Source of the DNA: Nostoc sp. GT001
GTDB taxonomy: Bacteria; Cyanobacteriota; Cyanobacteriia; Cyanobacteriales; Nostocaceae
Length of the DNA: 27,103 nucleotides
NCBI RefSeq assembly: GCF_030382115.1
Contig: NZ_JAUDRJ010000002.1
Coordinates: 134,028 to 161,130, forward strand
Direction of reading: 5' to 3'
This document shows, one piece after another, positions 1 to 7,912 of this stretch. The position numbers were made by a program, and so were the translations under genes. The notes beneath the pieces were generated by a model. It saw only the letters and a list, made by a program, of their open reading frames with translations, had not been told where the DNA came from and did no database searches. Each line of letters starts with the position of its first letter. Positions within the stretch are counted from its first letter, which is position 1.

Positions 1-1241
1 TTTTGCTTTCTTTTAGCCAGACGTGGAGGCGATCGCTCTTTGCTGATTTTACTTAACCCGCTTAAAGACAGCATTTCATTGACAAAAACCGATATATTCT
101 TAAAATTGCAAGAAATTGGTAAAAATAGGCAGTTTTGCCAATTTTGGCAATTAATCTGATAACTGGTATTACATTCTAGATGTTCTCTAACTTGCATTCC
201 CACAGCATATGCAAGCAATGGGGGTACCGAATTTCCGATTTCTCTTTGGGCGTGGAGTATTGCCTCACTAAAATTAAACCAATCAGGATAACTGTGTAAG
301 CGAGCAGCTTCTCTAACTGAGATAACTCGTGGCTGTTCTGGATGAAGGGGACGTAATGCGGTGCGGTTGCCACTCCCCGCTCTTAACGTCACGCAGAATC
401 CATCCCATTGCAGCTTTTTTGATTTAGATTTAGCTTCTCTCGCACCTGGGGGAGTGTTGATGAATTGCTGAATTACTTCTGGTGTATGTGTTGTCGCTGT
501 GAATCCCGTTCTAATGTTAGTTACTATACCAAGATTTGGGAATATTTTTTCAAGATACTTAGCATATTCTCCCTTCACCCAATCTGGATGCCATTCTTGA
601 GTGTTTTGCTTGGGGAGTAGGGGGACTGGCAACAAGTCCGCGATCGCATCTCTAACTGTATGTTGAGGTTGATGCTTTGGCGGTATAATTTCTCCAAACT
701 TAGATGCAACAAAAAACACCCTTTTTCTAGCTTGCGGAACCCCGTAATCTGAAGCGTTCAGGTTCCATTTGCTAAGGAAATAATGTTCTTCTAGCACTGC
801 TTGGAGGTTAGCAGTAATGCAGCCAAACTTCTGATTTTCAATCCCCGGCACATTCTCCATGATTGCAGCTAGAGGATTGAGTTCCAACACTAGCCGAACA
901 AACTCCCCTACCAACGAGTTTCTCTCATCCTCAACATTTTGCAGTCCGGCAACACTAAATCCTTGGCATGGTGGGCCACCAAAAACGGCATGAATTTCCC
1001 CGTCCCAATTGATGTACTTCGCCTGAATATGGGCGCGTATTTCTTCCCCTGTCACTTCCCGAATGTTTTTGCACAAGACTGTGGCATGCGGGAAATTATG
1101 TTGGTATGTTGCTAAGGCGATGGGATTGTTATCAATAGCGATCGCGATTTCAAATCCTGCTGCTTTAAATCCCAAGTCAAATCCACCCACCCCGGAGAAT
1201 AGGCTAACAGCTATTTTTTTGTTTGCTGCTGTTGAGTTCAT
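1..1241 (-). CDS. DNA (cytosine-5-)methyltransferase, C5 type, partial at left edge
   Basis: This enzyme would transfer a methyl group from S-adenosylmethionine to C5 of cytosine in a specific duplex site. Reading from the ATG at 1241, the frame stays open to base 1 (at least 413 residues), so only the stop is missing. Motif I is SLFSGVGGFDLGF near residues 13-25. The catalytic Pro-Cys loop is GGPPCQGFS with Cys92. Motif IV is MENVPG with Glu129-Asn130. Motif X is GNSVPPLLA near residue 336. Motif X normally closes the fold, so the protein is nearly complete, with an unusual tail of about 75 residues. It starts 48 nt after the stop of the upstream leftward gene and may share its transcript. 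No restriction endonuclease is recognised nearby, so it looks like an orphan modifier, although a partner could lie beyond the edge. The family is secure; the target sequence cannot be read from the protein. Confidence 0.95.
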   Translation of the reverse strand, partial: MNSTAANKKIAVSLFSGVGGFDLGFKAAGFEIAIAIDNNPIALATYQHNFPHATVLCKNIREVTGEEIRAHIQAKYINWDGEIHAVFGGPPCQGFSVAGLQNVEDERNSLVGEFVRLVLELNPLAAIMENVPGIENQKFGCITANLQAVLEEHYFLSKWNLNASDYGVPQARKRVFFVASKFGEIIPPKHQPQHTVRDAIADLLPVPLLPKQNTQEWHPDWVKGEYAKYLEKIFPNLGIVTNIRTGFTATTHTPEVIQQFINTPPGAREAKSKSKKLQWDGFCVTLRAGSGNRTALRPLHPEQPRVISVREAARLHSYPDWFNFSEAILHAQREIGNSVPPLLAYAVGMQVREHLECNTSYQINCQNWQNCLFLPISCNFKNISVFVNEMLSLSGLSKISKERSPPRLAKRKQ

Positions 1242-1289
1242 TGAGATTCTAATTAATGTTAATTTTTTGCACTTGGCTTTTAACACATG

Positions 1290-2531
1290 TCAATTACAAT
1301 CGGAGTTATGCCTGACTTTCAAATCTGCCAGCCATCTGTCTAACCGACTATTACTAACTGTTTCTTCTATTAGTGGGTAATCTGTAGTAAAGACTTTATA
1401 TACTCCTCCTGACTCCATCTCATAAAAGTTGACAATCAACCCTTCACGCTTGGCATTACTAAGCTTTTTGATTGCTTCTGGAAGCATCTGCCATACAAAT
1501 TTCCTTTCCGAATCCGAGAGGATCTTCCAAGCTTCTTCTTTAGCTTGTTGATATTGCCATAGCCCCCAGCGCACTGAGGAATAATCTGAAGCTTTCCGCA
1601 ATATGTCTGCGAGGACTTCTGCATCAGTTGCTGGGACTTCATTTGTACCGAACATCCCAGCCAATGTACTTTCTACTGCCTGAATCTCATCTTCTTCAAA
1701 GTCAATGTTTGACTCTTCAGGTTCTTCCAGGTATTCTTCGCAGTCATATTCTTCTGTATCCCTTTGCCACAAGGTTTCAAGTTCTCGCTGCATTACCTCA
1801 AGGTTTGTTGGGTTGACGATATTTTCATCGTTGACAGCAATCAATTCTTCTATGGTGTCAGTGAGTTGTTCACAAGGGATTAGTTCTTCAAAAGAGCCGA
1901 TTTCATTCTTGGCTATCTCAGCTTGATGCTTTTCATATAAATCAGCGATCGCCTTTCTGACAATTCGCTGCGGTGACAATCCCAATTCCTCTATTAACTT
2001 CTCGGTAAACACTCCTGTTTGGTGGTCATCCTCCATAATTTTGCCGAAGGTATAGTATCTATTTCCATCTGGTGTTGCTCGCCAGTTGCCATCTTTTCTT
2101 TCTTGATTCATGGCTTTGAGAAACAATCTTCTTTTCTCAATCAGTTTTAACACTAATCCACAAGTCAATCCACCAATAGAAATATCTTTCAATTCATCAA
2201 TTAGGATTTTGTAGTTCACAGAACATAACCGAAGTAGTAGCGATATTGGTAAAACCGCCAAGTGTTCCGGGCAACTGATAAATGCTTGAAAATTCTCGGC
2301 AATTCGGAGCGATCGCCTTTCCTCACCACTGCCCTTATCCCAACCGTACTCTTCTAACAGTGCGCGATATTCTTTTTTGGTGTAAGTCTGCTTGTACTCG
2401 TAGAGTAAGAAAGCCATATGGAGGTACTCTAGGGTACTTTGCTCTATGTGGGTGGTAGGATTGGAGTCTACCTGATGCTGCTCGATGTATGAATTATTTG
2501 CAAAAGTTGTTGTAGTCATGATGTTGTTCAT
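1290..2531 (-). CDS. Acidic hypothetical protein, 413 aa
   Basis: I do not recognise this protein. It is soluble, with no signal peptide or membrane segment. It is strongly acidic in the middle (an E/D-rich run near residues 250-285, containing EEDEIQAVEST). The N-terminal part contains LLEEYGWDKGSGEER and a GNWRATPDGNRYYTFGKI segment. The C-terminal part is richer in charged helices (WKILSDSERKFVWQMLPEA). It lies between the duplicated-domain protein upstream and the C5 methyltransferase downstream, all leftward, so an operon is plausible. No clear Shine-Dalgarno precedes ATG 2531, and ATG 2519 (MTTTT) is an alternative start. The good length, even composition and lack of a competing frame make it a real gene. 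Function unknown. Confidence 0.75.
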   Translation of the reverse strand: MNNIMTTTTFANNSYIEQHQVDSNPTTHIEQSTLEYLHMAFLLYEYKQTYTKKEYRALLEEYGWDKGSGEERRSLRIAENFQAFISCPEHLAVLPISLLLRLCSVNYKILIDELKDISIGGLTCGLVLKLIEKRRLFLKAMNQERKDGNWRATPDGNRYYTFGKIMEDDHQTGVFTEKLIEELGLSPQRIVRKAIADLYEKHQAEIAKNEIGSFEELIPCEQLTDTIEELIAVNDENIVNPTNLEVMQRELETLWQRDTEEYDCEEYLEEPEESNIDFEEDEIQAVESTLAGMFGTNEVPATDAEVLADILRKASDYSSVRWGLWQYQQAKEEAWKILSDSERKFVWQMLPEAIKKLSNAKREGLIVNFYEMESGGVYKVFTTDYPLIEETVSNSRLDRWLADLKVRHNSDCN

Positions 2532-2545
2532 GCACTAATATGCGC

Positions 2546-2563
2546 GGTCTTATCTTTAAGACC
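2546..2563 (-). promoter_or_regulatory. 7-bp hairpin between two leftward genes
   Basis: GGTCTTA and TAAGACC form a perfect 7-bp stem around a 4-nt loop. It sits 15 nt upstream of the 413-aa gene and 30 nt downstream of the stop of the duplicated-domain gene. There is no T-run after it on the minus strand, so it is more likely a processing, attenuation or operator site than a classical terminator. The role is inferred from position only. Confidence 0.35.
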
Positions 2564-2592
2564 AAGTTTGCTAATTCGACTAGTTAAATAAG

Positions 2593-3183
2593 TCAAGCTG
2601 CTTTCTGCAAGTTTTTTGATGATGATTTGGAGATAGCAGCCAAGGCGTAGCCCAAGGTGTGTTTATGAATTTTGGGCATTTTGTGAAACGACATATCCTG
2701 ACCCCAATCTTGGACTGACTTGGTGCCAATATGTAATACTTGCGTGAGAGTTTTGACACACGTTGCGCGAAAATTGGCGTGAGAGACAGTTTGTAGTACT
2801 TGTTGTTCAGTTAACCCTTGAAGGAGTATTTTTTCTAGAAATGTTTGAGCATTTACTTCCGGTGCGTTGTATTCTCCTCTCAAGATGCTCTTTAGCTGCT
2901 TTGGCACGATTTCGGCAGCGTGAATGTAAGCAAGTGAAACTTTGGAGTAGTTGGGTATCCCATCAAAGTTGAGATCACTTCCCCACTTGCGAACTGTTGG
3001 TCTTTGTACACCTAAGACTGCACATAGTACAGTGATACATTTTTTGCGGTATTGTGAGTCGGTTTCTTCTTCGAGCAGTTCTCTGGGAGTGAGTTCAGCG
3101 ATATCAAAACAGTGGCGTAGAAATTGTCTGGGTTTTAGTCCTTGTTTTGGTAGTACTTCTAGTATTTTGTAGTTCTTTGGCAT
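2593..3183 (-). CDS. Putative DNA-binding protein with duplicated domain
   Basis: No named family is recognised, but the protein contains the same domain twice, at about residues 44-90 and 137-183 counted from the ATG. Both copies share the pattern (Q/N)-(Y/F)-R-x2-C-x4-L-x2-VL, then a V-x2-WG-x-D-x2-F turn, then P and a closing L-x-Y-x-x-A-A. Short alpha-helical units with a conserved Trp-Gly turn, plus several Lys/Arg, would suit nucleic-acid binding; this is inference. ATG 3183 is preferred over an in-frame GTG at 3201 because it has a weak AAGAG upstream and the extra six residues add nothing. It is transcribed divergently from the gene at 3489 across the palindrome-rich region, a typical place for a self-regulating repressor. 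Confidence 0.7.
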   Translation of the reverse strand: MPKNYKILEVLPKQGLKPRQFLRHCFDIAELTPRELLEEETDSQYRKKCITVLCAVLGVQRPTVRKWGSDLNFDGIPNYSKVSLAYIHAAEIVPKQLKSILRGEYNAPEVNAQTFLEKILLQGLTEQQVLQTVSHANFRATCVKTLTQVLHIGTKSVQDWGQDMSFHKMPKIHKHTLGYALAAISKSSSKNLQKAA

Positions 3184-3209
3184 CTTTATTAGCTCTTGCA
3201 CGATTTTTA

Positions 3210-3282
3210 CCGAGTTAGCTCGATTTATCTCAAGCCCTTCTTTTGTGCTTTTTAGGTAAAGTTTACCGATTTGCCGAGTTAG
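3210..3282. repeat. Direct repeat CCGAGTTAG x2 and GGTAAA palindrome
   Basis: CCGAGTTAG occurs at 3210-3218 and again at 3274-3282. Between them GGTAAA-G-TTTACC (3255-3267) is a perfect palindrome with a one-base centre. These lie just upstream of the leftward gene start at 3183 and are candidate protein-binding sites. The repeat and the palindrome are directly visible; binding is inferred. Confidence 0.45.
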
Positions 3283-3348
3283 TGATGCATTAAATTAATA
3301 TTATTTAACATTTAGTGATGTACTAATTAGATTTAGTGCATCACTAAA
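3279..3348. promoter_or_regulatory. Operator-like array of three TTAGTG near-palindromes
   Basis: Three related elements are present: TTAGTGATGCATTAAAT at 3279-3295, TTTAGTGATGTACTAATT at 3311-3328, and the perfect TTTAGTG-CAT-CACTAAA at 3332-3348. Aligned on TTAGTG they are spaced 33 and 21 bp apart, close to three and two helical turns, so one face of the DNA would carry all three. They occupy the divergent promoter region. They could be operators for the duplicated-domain protein or for the protein encoded at 3489, or centromere-like partition sites. No ParA is visible in the window. Confidence 0.55.
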
Positions 3349-3380
3349 ATTACAAGGTTTATTGATGGTGAGGTGTTTAT

Positions 3381-3410
3381 TTGTTCTAGCGATATAGGTT
3401 TTGATATAAA
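3381..3410 (+). promoter_or_regulatory. Possible sigma-70 promoter for rightward operon
   Basis: TTGTTC (3381-3386) and TATAAA (3405-3410) are separated by 18 bp, just right of the three near-palindromes and about 80 bp before the GTG at 3489. This is a reasonable vegetative-type promoter by pattern only. Confidence 0.3.
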
Positions 3411-3488
3411 ACTTAAGGTTTGTAACTAAAACCCCTGTTGTTTCTATAAACTGAAGAGAAACCTCGATAAACCAAGTTCAAAAAACGT

Positions 3489-4433
3489 GTGTCAAATCAG
3501 CGCGAACGCTTTTCTGGAGGGGATACTGACCGAGTATCTTTTACCCTTGCGCCCGGTGTGCGGCAAAAGGTAGATGATTTACTGCCGATATTGGGTGGCA
3601 CTTTGGCGAAAGCTTTAAGGCGTTTAGTTGATTTGGGTTTAGATTTAGTTGACCTAGCTCAAAAAAGTGGTAAGTCGGTTCCTCAACCGGGTAGTTTGGA
3701 GCAGATGTTTTCTGGTTATACCTCTTTGGGCATAGAACTGATATTTGCGTGTGAATCCTTGGGTTTATCAGTACCAGAAGTGGGCCAGGTAGGGGTTTGG
3801 TTTGTAGATAATCTCTCCCTTGGCTTGGGTGATATTGAGGGTATCAAGAAAGACAATGATTTTCAGGCATCACGTATATTTCGCTTAAGTCGAGAAATTC
3901 AAAAGTTTTTTCAGCAGCAGCTTAATGTCTTATCGGAAGACGAGTATGCTGCATTTCTGAAAAATTTGCATAGGGAAGCTGTTATTGGACAAGAGTTTGT
4001 AGCTGCTTGCCAGACGCTGGGTTGGCAACTGCCAGAGACAGGAAAGCTACAAGAGTGGTTGCAGGATTTGGTGGTGCGTTCGCACAGCGTCTCCGCAGTA
4101 GAATCGCAATTATCAAACGAGTTATTAGAAGAATGCGATCGACTGGGGATAGAGCCGCCAAAACCTGGTGAGGTTGTAGCGTGGCTACAAAATACCCGCC
4201 CTGCGGTATTTGAGCAGTCAATGCACGAACATAGGTTACCTTTTACGGATGATGGTTTGCCTTTAGGGGGGTCGCAACCTTTTTTGGAGCATTTACTTAC
4301 ACTAAATGCACCGCCAACTGAAGATGAGGAGTATGACATTGCTCATAGGTTTGGTGTAGATCCAGCGCATCTTAAGGATTTGATATCCCGCATGAGGTTT
4401 GACAAAAACGGACAGACCAATAATTGTCATTAA
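3489..4433 (+). CDS. Repeat protein with RHH-like N-terminus, 314 aa
   Basis: No named family is recognised. The first 50 residues (RVSFTLAPGVRQKVDDLLP, then an alternating Leu/Arg helix) resemble a ribbon-helix-helix DNA-binding unit by pattern. The rest carries a motif C-x2-LG-x3-P-x2-G-x4-W that appears clearly three times, with its Cys at residues 88, 174 and 216, and once in weaker form near residue 60 (SGKSVPQPG). This implies a solenoid-like or multi-domain architecture. The start is GTG 3489 (MSNQRERF) with no clear Shine-Dalgarno; the stop overlaps the next gene's earliest start, so translation may be coupled. A Nostoc-style short repeat sits in frame near 4077-4108, encoding a VRSHSVSAVES-like stretch. 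A role as a plasmid regulator or partition-type protein is inference. Confidence 0.75.
   Translation: MSNQRERFSGGDTDRVSFTLAPGVRQKVDDLLPILGGTLAKALRRLVDLGLDLVDLAQKSGKSVPQPGSLEQMFSGYTSLGIELIFACESLGLSVPEVGQVGVWFVDNLSLGLGDIEGIKKDNDFQASRIFRLSREIQKFFQQQLNVLSEDEYAAFLKNLHREAVIGQEFVAACQTLGWQLPETGKLQEWLQDLVVRSHSVSAVESQLSNELLEECDRLGIEPPKPGEVVAWLQNTRPAVFEQSMHEHRLPFTDDGLPLGGSQPFLEHLLTLNAPPTEDEEYDIAHRFGVDPAHLKDLISRMRFDKNGQTNNCH
4077..4108 (+). repeat. Nostoc-type interspersed repeat inside a coding region
   Basis: The stretch GTTCGCACAGCGTCTCCGCA resembles the short interspersed palindromic repeats common in Nostoc genomes (GTTCGCGCAGCGTCTCC type). Here it stays in frame inside the 314-aa protein, between the second and third C-LG-P-G-W repeats, and adds a Ser/Val/Arg-rich linker. 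Identification is by memory of the repeat type, not by search. Confidence 0.45.
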
Positions 4434-4453
4434 TAAGCTTGGGGCATAAATGC

Positions 4454-5248
4454 ATGGATGCCATTGAAGATTCTTCTGCGTTATGGGCTTTACTATGCAA
4501 GCCTGGATGGGAAATTAAACCCAACCCAGTAAAGCATCTACTCAAAATTAAAGCTCCTGACTACCAGGAAGCATTAATGCTTTATACCAACTATCGAAAA
4601 TTTCTAGCAATGTGGGCGGCATCCCTCGATTGTACCTGTGCTTTGATAGGAATTCAGGGGATGCGTGGGTCTGCATTCAAAATTATTGCAGCAACGCCAG
4701 CATCGCAGCAGAAGTTATACGAAGACTTGATTTTTGCGAGCTTACGAAAGTCGGTTAGTTGTGATTCAGAAAGACTAGTTGATCGGGAATTTGAGAATGA
4801 TATCAGCAAGTATTCAGGGTTTTACATTGCCGAAACTTGTTTGCACCCTGAGCTTATACCAATTGTTGATGAAATATTTTCAAACCCAGACAAGAAACTT
4901 GCTTTAACGCGAATGTCTGACAATTTGCAATTAATCGTGTCCGCATCAGCAGCACGGGCGATGAGTTCTGACTCACAAGATGTGGTGCGTCGCCGAACGA
5001 CTGATTTTTGGCACGCTAGAGACTACGAATGTTTTTTGCAGATGTTCAAGCAAGATGGGGGAGCGGGGTTTGAAATTACTTACCAAGCAACAACCAATCT
5101 CCCAAAAATTAATCCTTTGGCACCGTGGGCGCGGTTTACTACAAGCTATCGGTTTTTTGAAATTGATGTTGGCGATCGCACAGAAGTGTACCGTTTGGGC
5201 GAAGGTAAAGATATCACCCTAATCAGTCGTCCCAAGGTTGTTTCATAA
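4454..5248 (+). CDS. Putative PAS-like sensor protein
   Basis: Not firmly recognised. The C-terminal 90 residues read like a PAS-type fold: TDFWHARDYECFLQMFK, then a strand with FEITYQA, then WARFTTSYRFFEIDVGD and a YRLGEG finish. The N-terminal part is helical with several Cys (CTCALIG, SCDSE, ETCLHPE). There is no transmembrane segment, so it would be cytoplasmic. ATG 4454 is used here; a TTG at 4424 in the same frame would overlap the upstream stop and cannot be excluded. It lies between the repeat protein and the methyltransferase-like protein on the same strand, with a 14-nt gap to the latter, so the three probably form an operon. PAS assignment is by pattern and is moderate at best. Confidence 0.65.
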   Translation: MDAIEDSSALWALLCKPGWEIKPNPVKHLLKIKAPDYQEALMLYTNYRKFLAMWAASLDCTCALIGIQGMRGSAFKIIAATPASQQKLYEDLIFASLRKSVSCDSERLVDREFENDISKYSGFYIAETCLHPELIPIVDEIFSNPDKKLALTRMSDNLQLIVSASAARAMSSDSQDVVRRRTTDFWHARDYECFLQMFKQDGGAGFEITYQATTNLPKINPLAPWARFTTSYRFFEIDVGDRTEVYRLGEGKDITLISRPKVVS

Positions 5249-5262
5249 TATAGCGAGGTTTT

Positions 5263-6114
5263 ATGGCAGTAAGATTCCTAGAAAACAAGGGCAGTGGCAA
5301 TATTCTAGAGATTAGTCGAGCTAGACTTTTGGAGCTTACCCCCAATGTTTATCCCCTGACTTGGGAAGCGATTCTTTCAGGTAACGGTGATAGTGCAGCT
5401 ATCTTGGGTGCAGGTTTTGCCGAACGTGAAGTTTTTTTTGGTTTTGAGGGAGTTGACTTGACGCGCTACCAACTTCCGACAATCGACTGTTACGACATTG
5501 CTACTGAGCCGCCAGAAAAGTTTTTAGCTTTACGCAGCCAATACCCAAACCTACAGTTAAATTATTTTTGCGATCGCAATCTAGCAGAACTAGAATTGAC
5601 AAAACTTTACGCTCCAAATAGCCTGCGGCTAGTTTCGGTTCATGGAGTATTAGATTACTTACAACCACATACGGTTACAACAACATTACTTGATATCGTG
5701 AAGGTGCAGCCAGAAGCAATATCGATAAGGCTATTTTTAATGGGCAACCCGTGGTCGCGGAATTTTGCGAGTATAGAGCAACTAGCGATGGAATTAAATT
5801 CAATAGAAATTACTACAAGTGGCTTAATCGAGTCGATTGATTTTGATATATTTTGTCGTACAGGTGTTGTGCAATTAAATATTTTAGACCAGGATAAAAT
5901 TGAACATAATTTGTTACCAAGTTACGGCGCATCTCATGTCATGCCTGATAAACTAGTTGGTTATTTCAATACTCAAGGATATCAGCTTGTTGCAACTGAT
6001 GTGTACTCACTTTCAAGTCAAGATTTGCAAGGGGATGAATCGCAAAATCACAATAGTAATAAAGATGTATTTTTAGATAACCCACATGGAATGTTGTTAT
6101 TTTTTCAACGATAG
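5263..6114 (+). CDS. Possible class I methyltransferase-fold protein
   Basis: The protein has a Rossmann-like plan: SAAILGAGFAEREVFF could be a degenerate SAM-binding loop (residues about 44-59), GVDLTRY and IDCYDIA could be the next strands, and LRLVSVHGVLDYLQPHTV resembles motif IV and following helix seen in small SAM-dependent methyltransferases. The canonical G-x-G-x-G is incomplete, so activity is uncertain. It starts at ATG 5263 after a GCGAGGTTT stretch that can serve as ribosome-binding site. It ends an apparent three-gene operon and is followed by a repeat-containing intergenic region. What is seen is a full-length soluble frame of 283 residues; the enzyme class is inference. Confidence 0.7.
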   Translation: MAVRFLENKGSGNILEISRARLLELTPNVYPLTWEAILSGNGDSAAILGAGFAEREVFFGFEGVDLTRYQLPTIDCYDIATEPPEKFLALRSQYPNLQLNYFCDRNLAELELTKLYAPNSLRLVSVHGVLDYLQPHTVTTTLLDIVKVQPEAISIRLFLMGNPWSRNFASIEQLAMELNSIEITTSGLIESIDFDIFCRTGVVQLNILDQDKIEHNLLPSYGASHVMPDKLVGYFNTQGYQLVATDVYSLSSQDLQGDESQNHNSNKDVFLDNPHGMLLFFQR

Positions 6115-6148
6115 AATACTCATTTGAATCGAGTTAATCAACGAATCT

Positions 6149-6185
6149 GCGTTAGCGACGAAGCTCCTCCCTTTGAGAGGCTCGC
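6149..6185. repeat. Nostoc-type interspersed palindromic repeat
   Basis: GCGTTAGCGACGAAGCTCC followed by CCTTTGAGAGGCTCGC belongs to the GCGTTAGCGAAGCTCTCC class of small dispersed repeats in Nostoc-like genomes; CCTC and GAGG can pair. It marks the boundary between the left operon and the transposon-damaged region. Confidence 0.5.
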
Positions 6186-6331
6186 ATAAATTCCCGCCTT
6201 ACGATTCAGATTTTCAAATCAGCACTCCATCACCAGAAGCTATATCTTTTAGATAGCAGAGGATTTAAATATATCTGCAAAATTTTTGTAAATAATTCTA
6301 CTTGCAGTTAACAAAATTAGGACTAGCCCTT

Positions 6332-6928
6332 TCAAGGTGTGTTATTTTCCAGTTTTTTCTGGTTTAGAATCTTAAAAGTTGAGACATGAGGTCGATTCTT
6401 GAGATAAGTCCGCTTTGGTTGAGGTTTTTTAAGACCTCGCGGATGACGACGAAAAGCCCTCAGCTTGACATGGCCTGCCAGATGTTTGAGAAGTTGCGAT
6501 AATTCTATGAAGGTGATGTTCTGAAAAACACACCATTTTTCAGGGGGAATCGCTATCAACATTGCATTTGCAACCTCAGACGGCAGATTTGTCAGAATTA
6601 AAATTTCTCTGTCCCCGTCACGATTAGGCTGCTTCAAACAGACCTTAATTCGTCGTGCTTTTAACAGTTGACCATCATCGGCACTCAAGACGATGTTTTG
6701 CTCAAATACAGTACCACTATCGCTTTGACCTACTAACCAGAAATCATCAGTTGCTTGCCAAGGCATACTTTGATGCTGTCGAATAATAAAGTAGCCTTTG
6801 TGAGCGGCAACACCGAATAAGAACTTGAGTGTGCAAAAATTACGATCTGCAATCCAAACATCATCTTCTTCAACAGTTGGTAGTACCTCATCAAATAAAG
6901 AACGCTCCTGAGCATGGCCGTTTTGCAA
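6332..6928 (-). pseudogene. IS4-family transposase remnant
   Basis: The remnant keeps the second-aspartate region (VWIADRNFCT, residues about 24-33) of an IS4-type DDE transposase and the family's C-terminal tail (HPRGLKKPQPKRTYLKNRPH). The N-terminal half with the first Asp is missing. Between ILTNLPSE and MLIAIPPEKW the central portion that normally carries the Y-x2-R-x3-E-x6-K (YREK) motif with the catalytic Glu has also been deleted. It cannot encode an active transposase. Its 5' end overlaps the start of the plus-strand helicase fragment, so the junction lies close to 6915-6925. Alignment with a full-length member would fix both breakpoints. Confidence 0.85.
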
Positions 6929-7525
6929 GCGATCGCCATCATTGAACTAGCGAAGAAAGGCTGGGTCGAATCTATACCGAATCAGACACGCGCATGGGCC
7001 GTACTTGTACATCAGCTACTAGCACTTACTCTCCAATTTGGTGGCATTAGCCCAGAACGCTGCTGGGGGCAACTCTCAGTAGTTCCTGATTTTTCAGGCA
7101 TAACCCACTCAGAATTTGAAATACTGATCAAACACATGATTCAGACAGAAGTTCAATCAAGCATCCAATTAGAAACAGATCGGGCGCTGTGGTGGACTTT
7201 CGCAGGTGGACAAGTTAATCACACCCTTAAATACGGTCTGCAATTTCACCATGATTGGAAGATTATCTCTGACAACTTCAAGTTAAAAATTGAAGGCGAT
7301 AGTGTTGGTTATGCAACTTTAAGTTTAGCGATCGCTCAGATGAGTACTCCTACCTTTTGGGAAGCTCCAGCTACCCAGCGCTTCATCCTTTCGCAATTAC
7401 CAGAATATCGTCTAAGTAAGTTTCAGAGGGCGTTGCCAGAAGTGTATTCTCTAGAGATGGTTAGCAATTATTTGCTAGATATACCAGGAGTAATTAAATT
7501 TTTGAATTTAAATAAACTTGAATAA
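6914..7525 (+). pseudogene. C-terminal fragment of DEAD/DEAH (Lhr-like) helicase
   Basis: The sequence KKGWVESIP, then VLVHQLLALTLQFGGISPE, then PDFSGITHSEFEILIKHM matches my recollection of the C-terminal, post-helicase region of cyanobacterial Lhr-like DEAD/DEAH ATP-dependent helicases. All ATPase and helicase motifs (Walker A, DEAH, motif VI) are missing. The only ATG (6914) falls inside the transposase-derived DNA, so the natural gene lost its 5' part when the IS4 element, or a rearrangement through it, arrived. The remaining 200 codons are still open, which suggests the event is recent or that the piece is still translated. Family identity is good but not certain. Confidence 0.7.
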
Positions 7526-7606
7526 TTTTATCTCAGTAACAAAGCCACTTTGAGCCAGATACCTTAGATGGAACTAAAATCAAGTCAAAGTTAAAAAGAC
7601 TGTGGG

Positions 7607-7912
7607 TTGGGATCATCATCACCTACGCTTGTTATCAAAATTCCCTGTCTGCAAAAAATCCTTTCCAGTTTGATTTTGGGAATCAATGGTTCCTATGAAG
7701 CTAAAGAGTGCCCAAAACATCTGTGTAAAATATTGTGGCATCTGCACGAAAAAGAAATTTGTATCGAAAAAGATAAATTCCTCAGCAAGGGACTCGTATT
7801 TTCCATAGATTTGCTGTATCTTGTTTATTTCGTGCAATTATTAACACCCAATTTCTCACAACTTTGCTGTCATCCAGATTTTCAGCCAATGCCTTTGGGG
7901 AGCAGTGAATGA
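7607..7912 (+). CDS. Doubtful small ORF, 101 aa
   Basis: Unrecognised product, rich in Ile, Leu, Cys and Lys, with a TTG start and no Shine-Dalgarno. Its one positive sign is that its TGA overlaps the ATG of the next frame in an ATGA arrangement. A minus-strand frame of 72 codons (7619-7837) covers the same bases and neither looks clearly coding. It may be non-coding debris downstream of the broken helicase. Confidence 0.25.
   Translation: MGSSSPTLVIKIPCLQKILSSLILGINGSYEAKECPKHLCKILWHLHEKEICIEKDKFLSKGLVFSIDLLYLVYFVQLLTPNFSQLCCHPDFQPMPLGSSE

Noticed and set aside
3911..4339. 142-codon minus-strand frame rich in Ser and Cys
   Set aside because: It is antisense to a clearly better coding frame and its composition is a mirror of that gene.
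7619..7837. 72-codon minus-strand frame
   Set aside because: It overlaps another weak frame on the plus strand, has no start signal and no family resemblance. Neither can be supported strongly.
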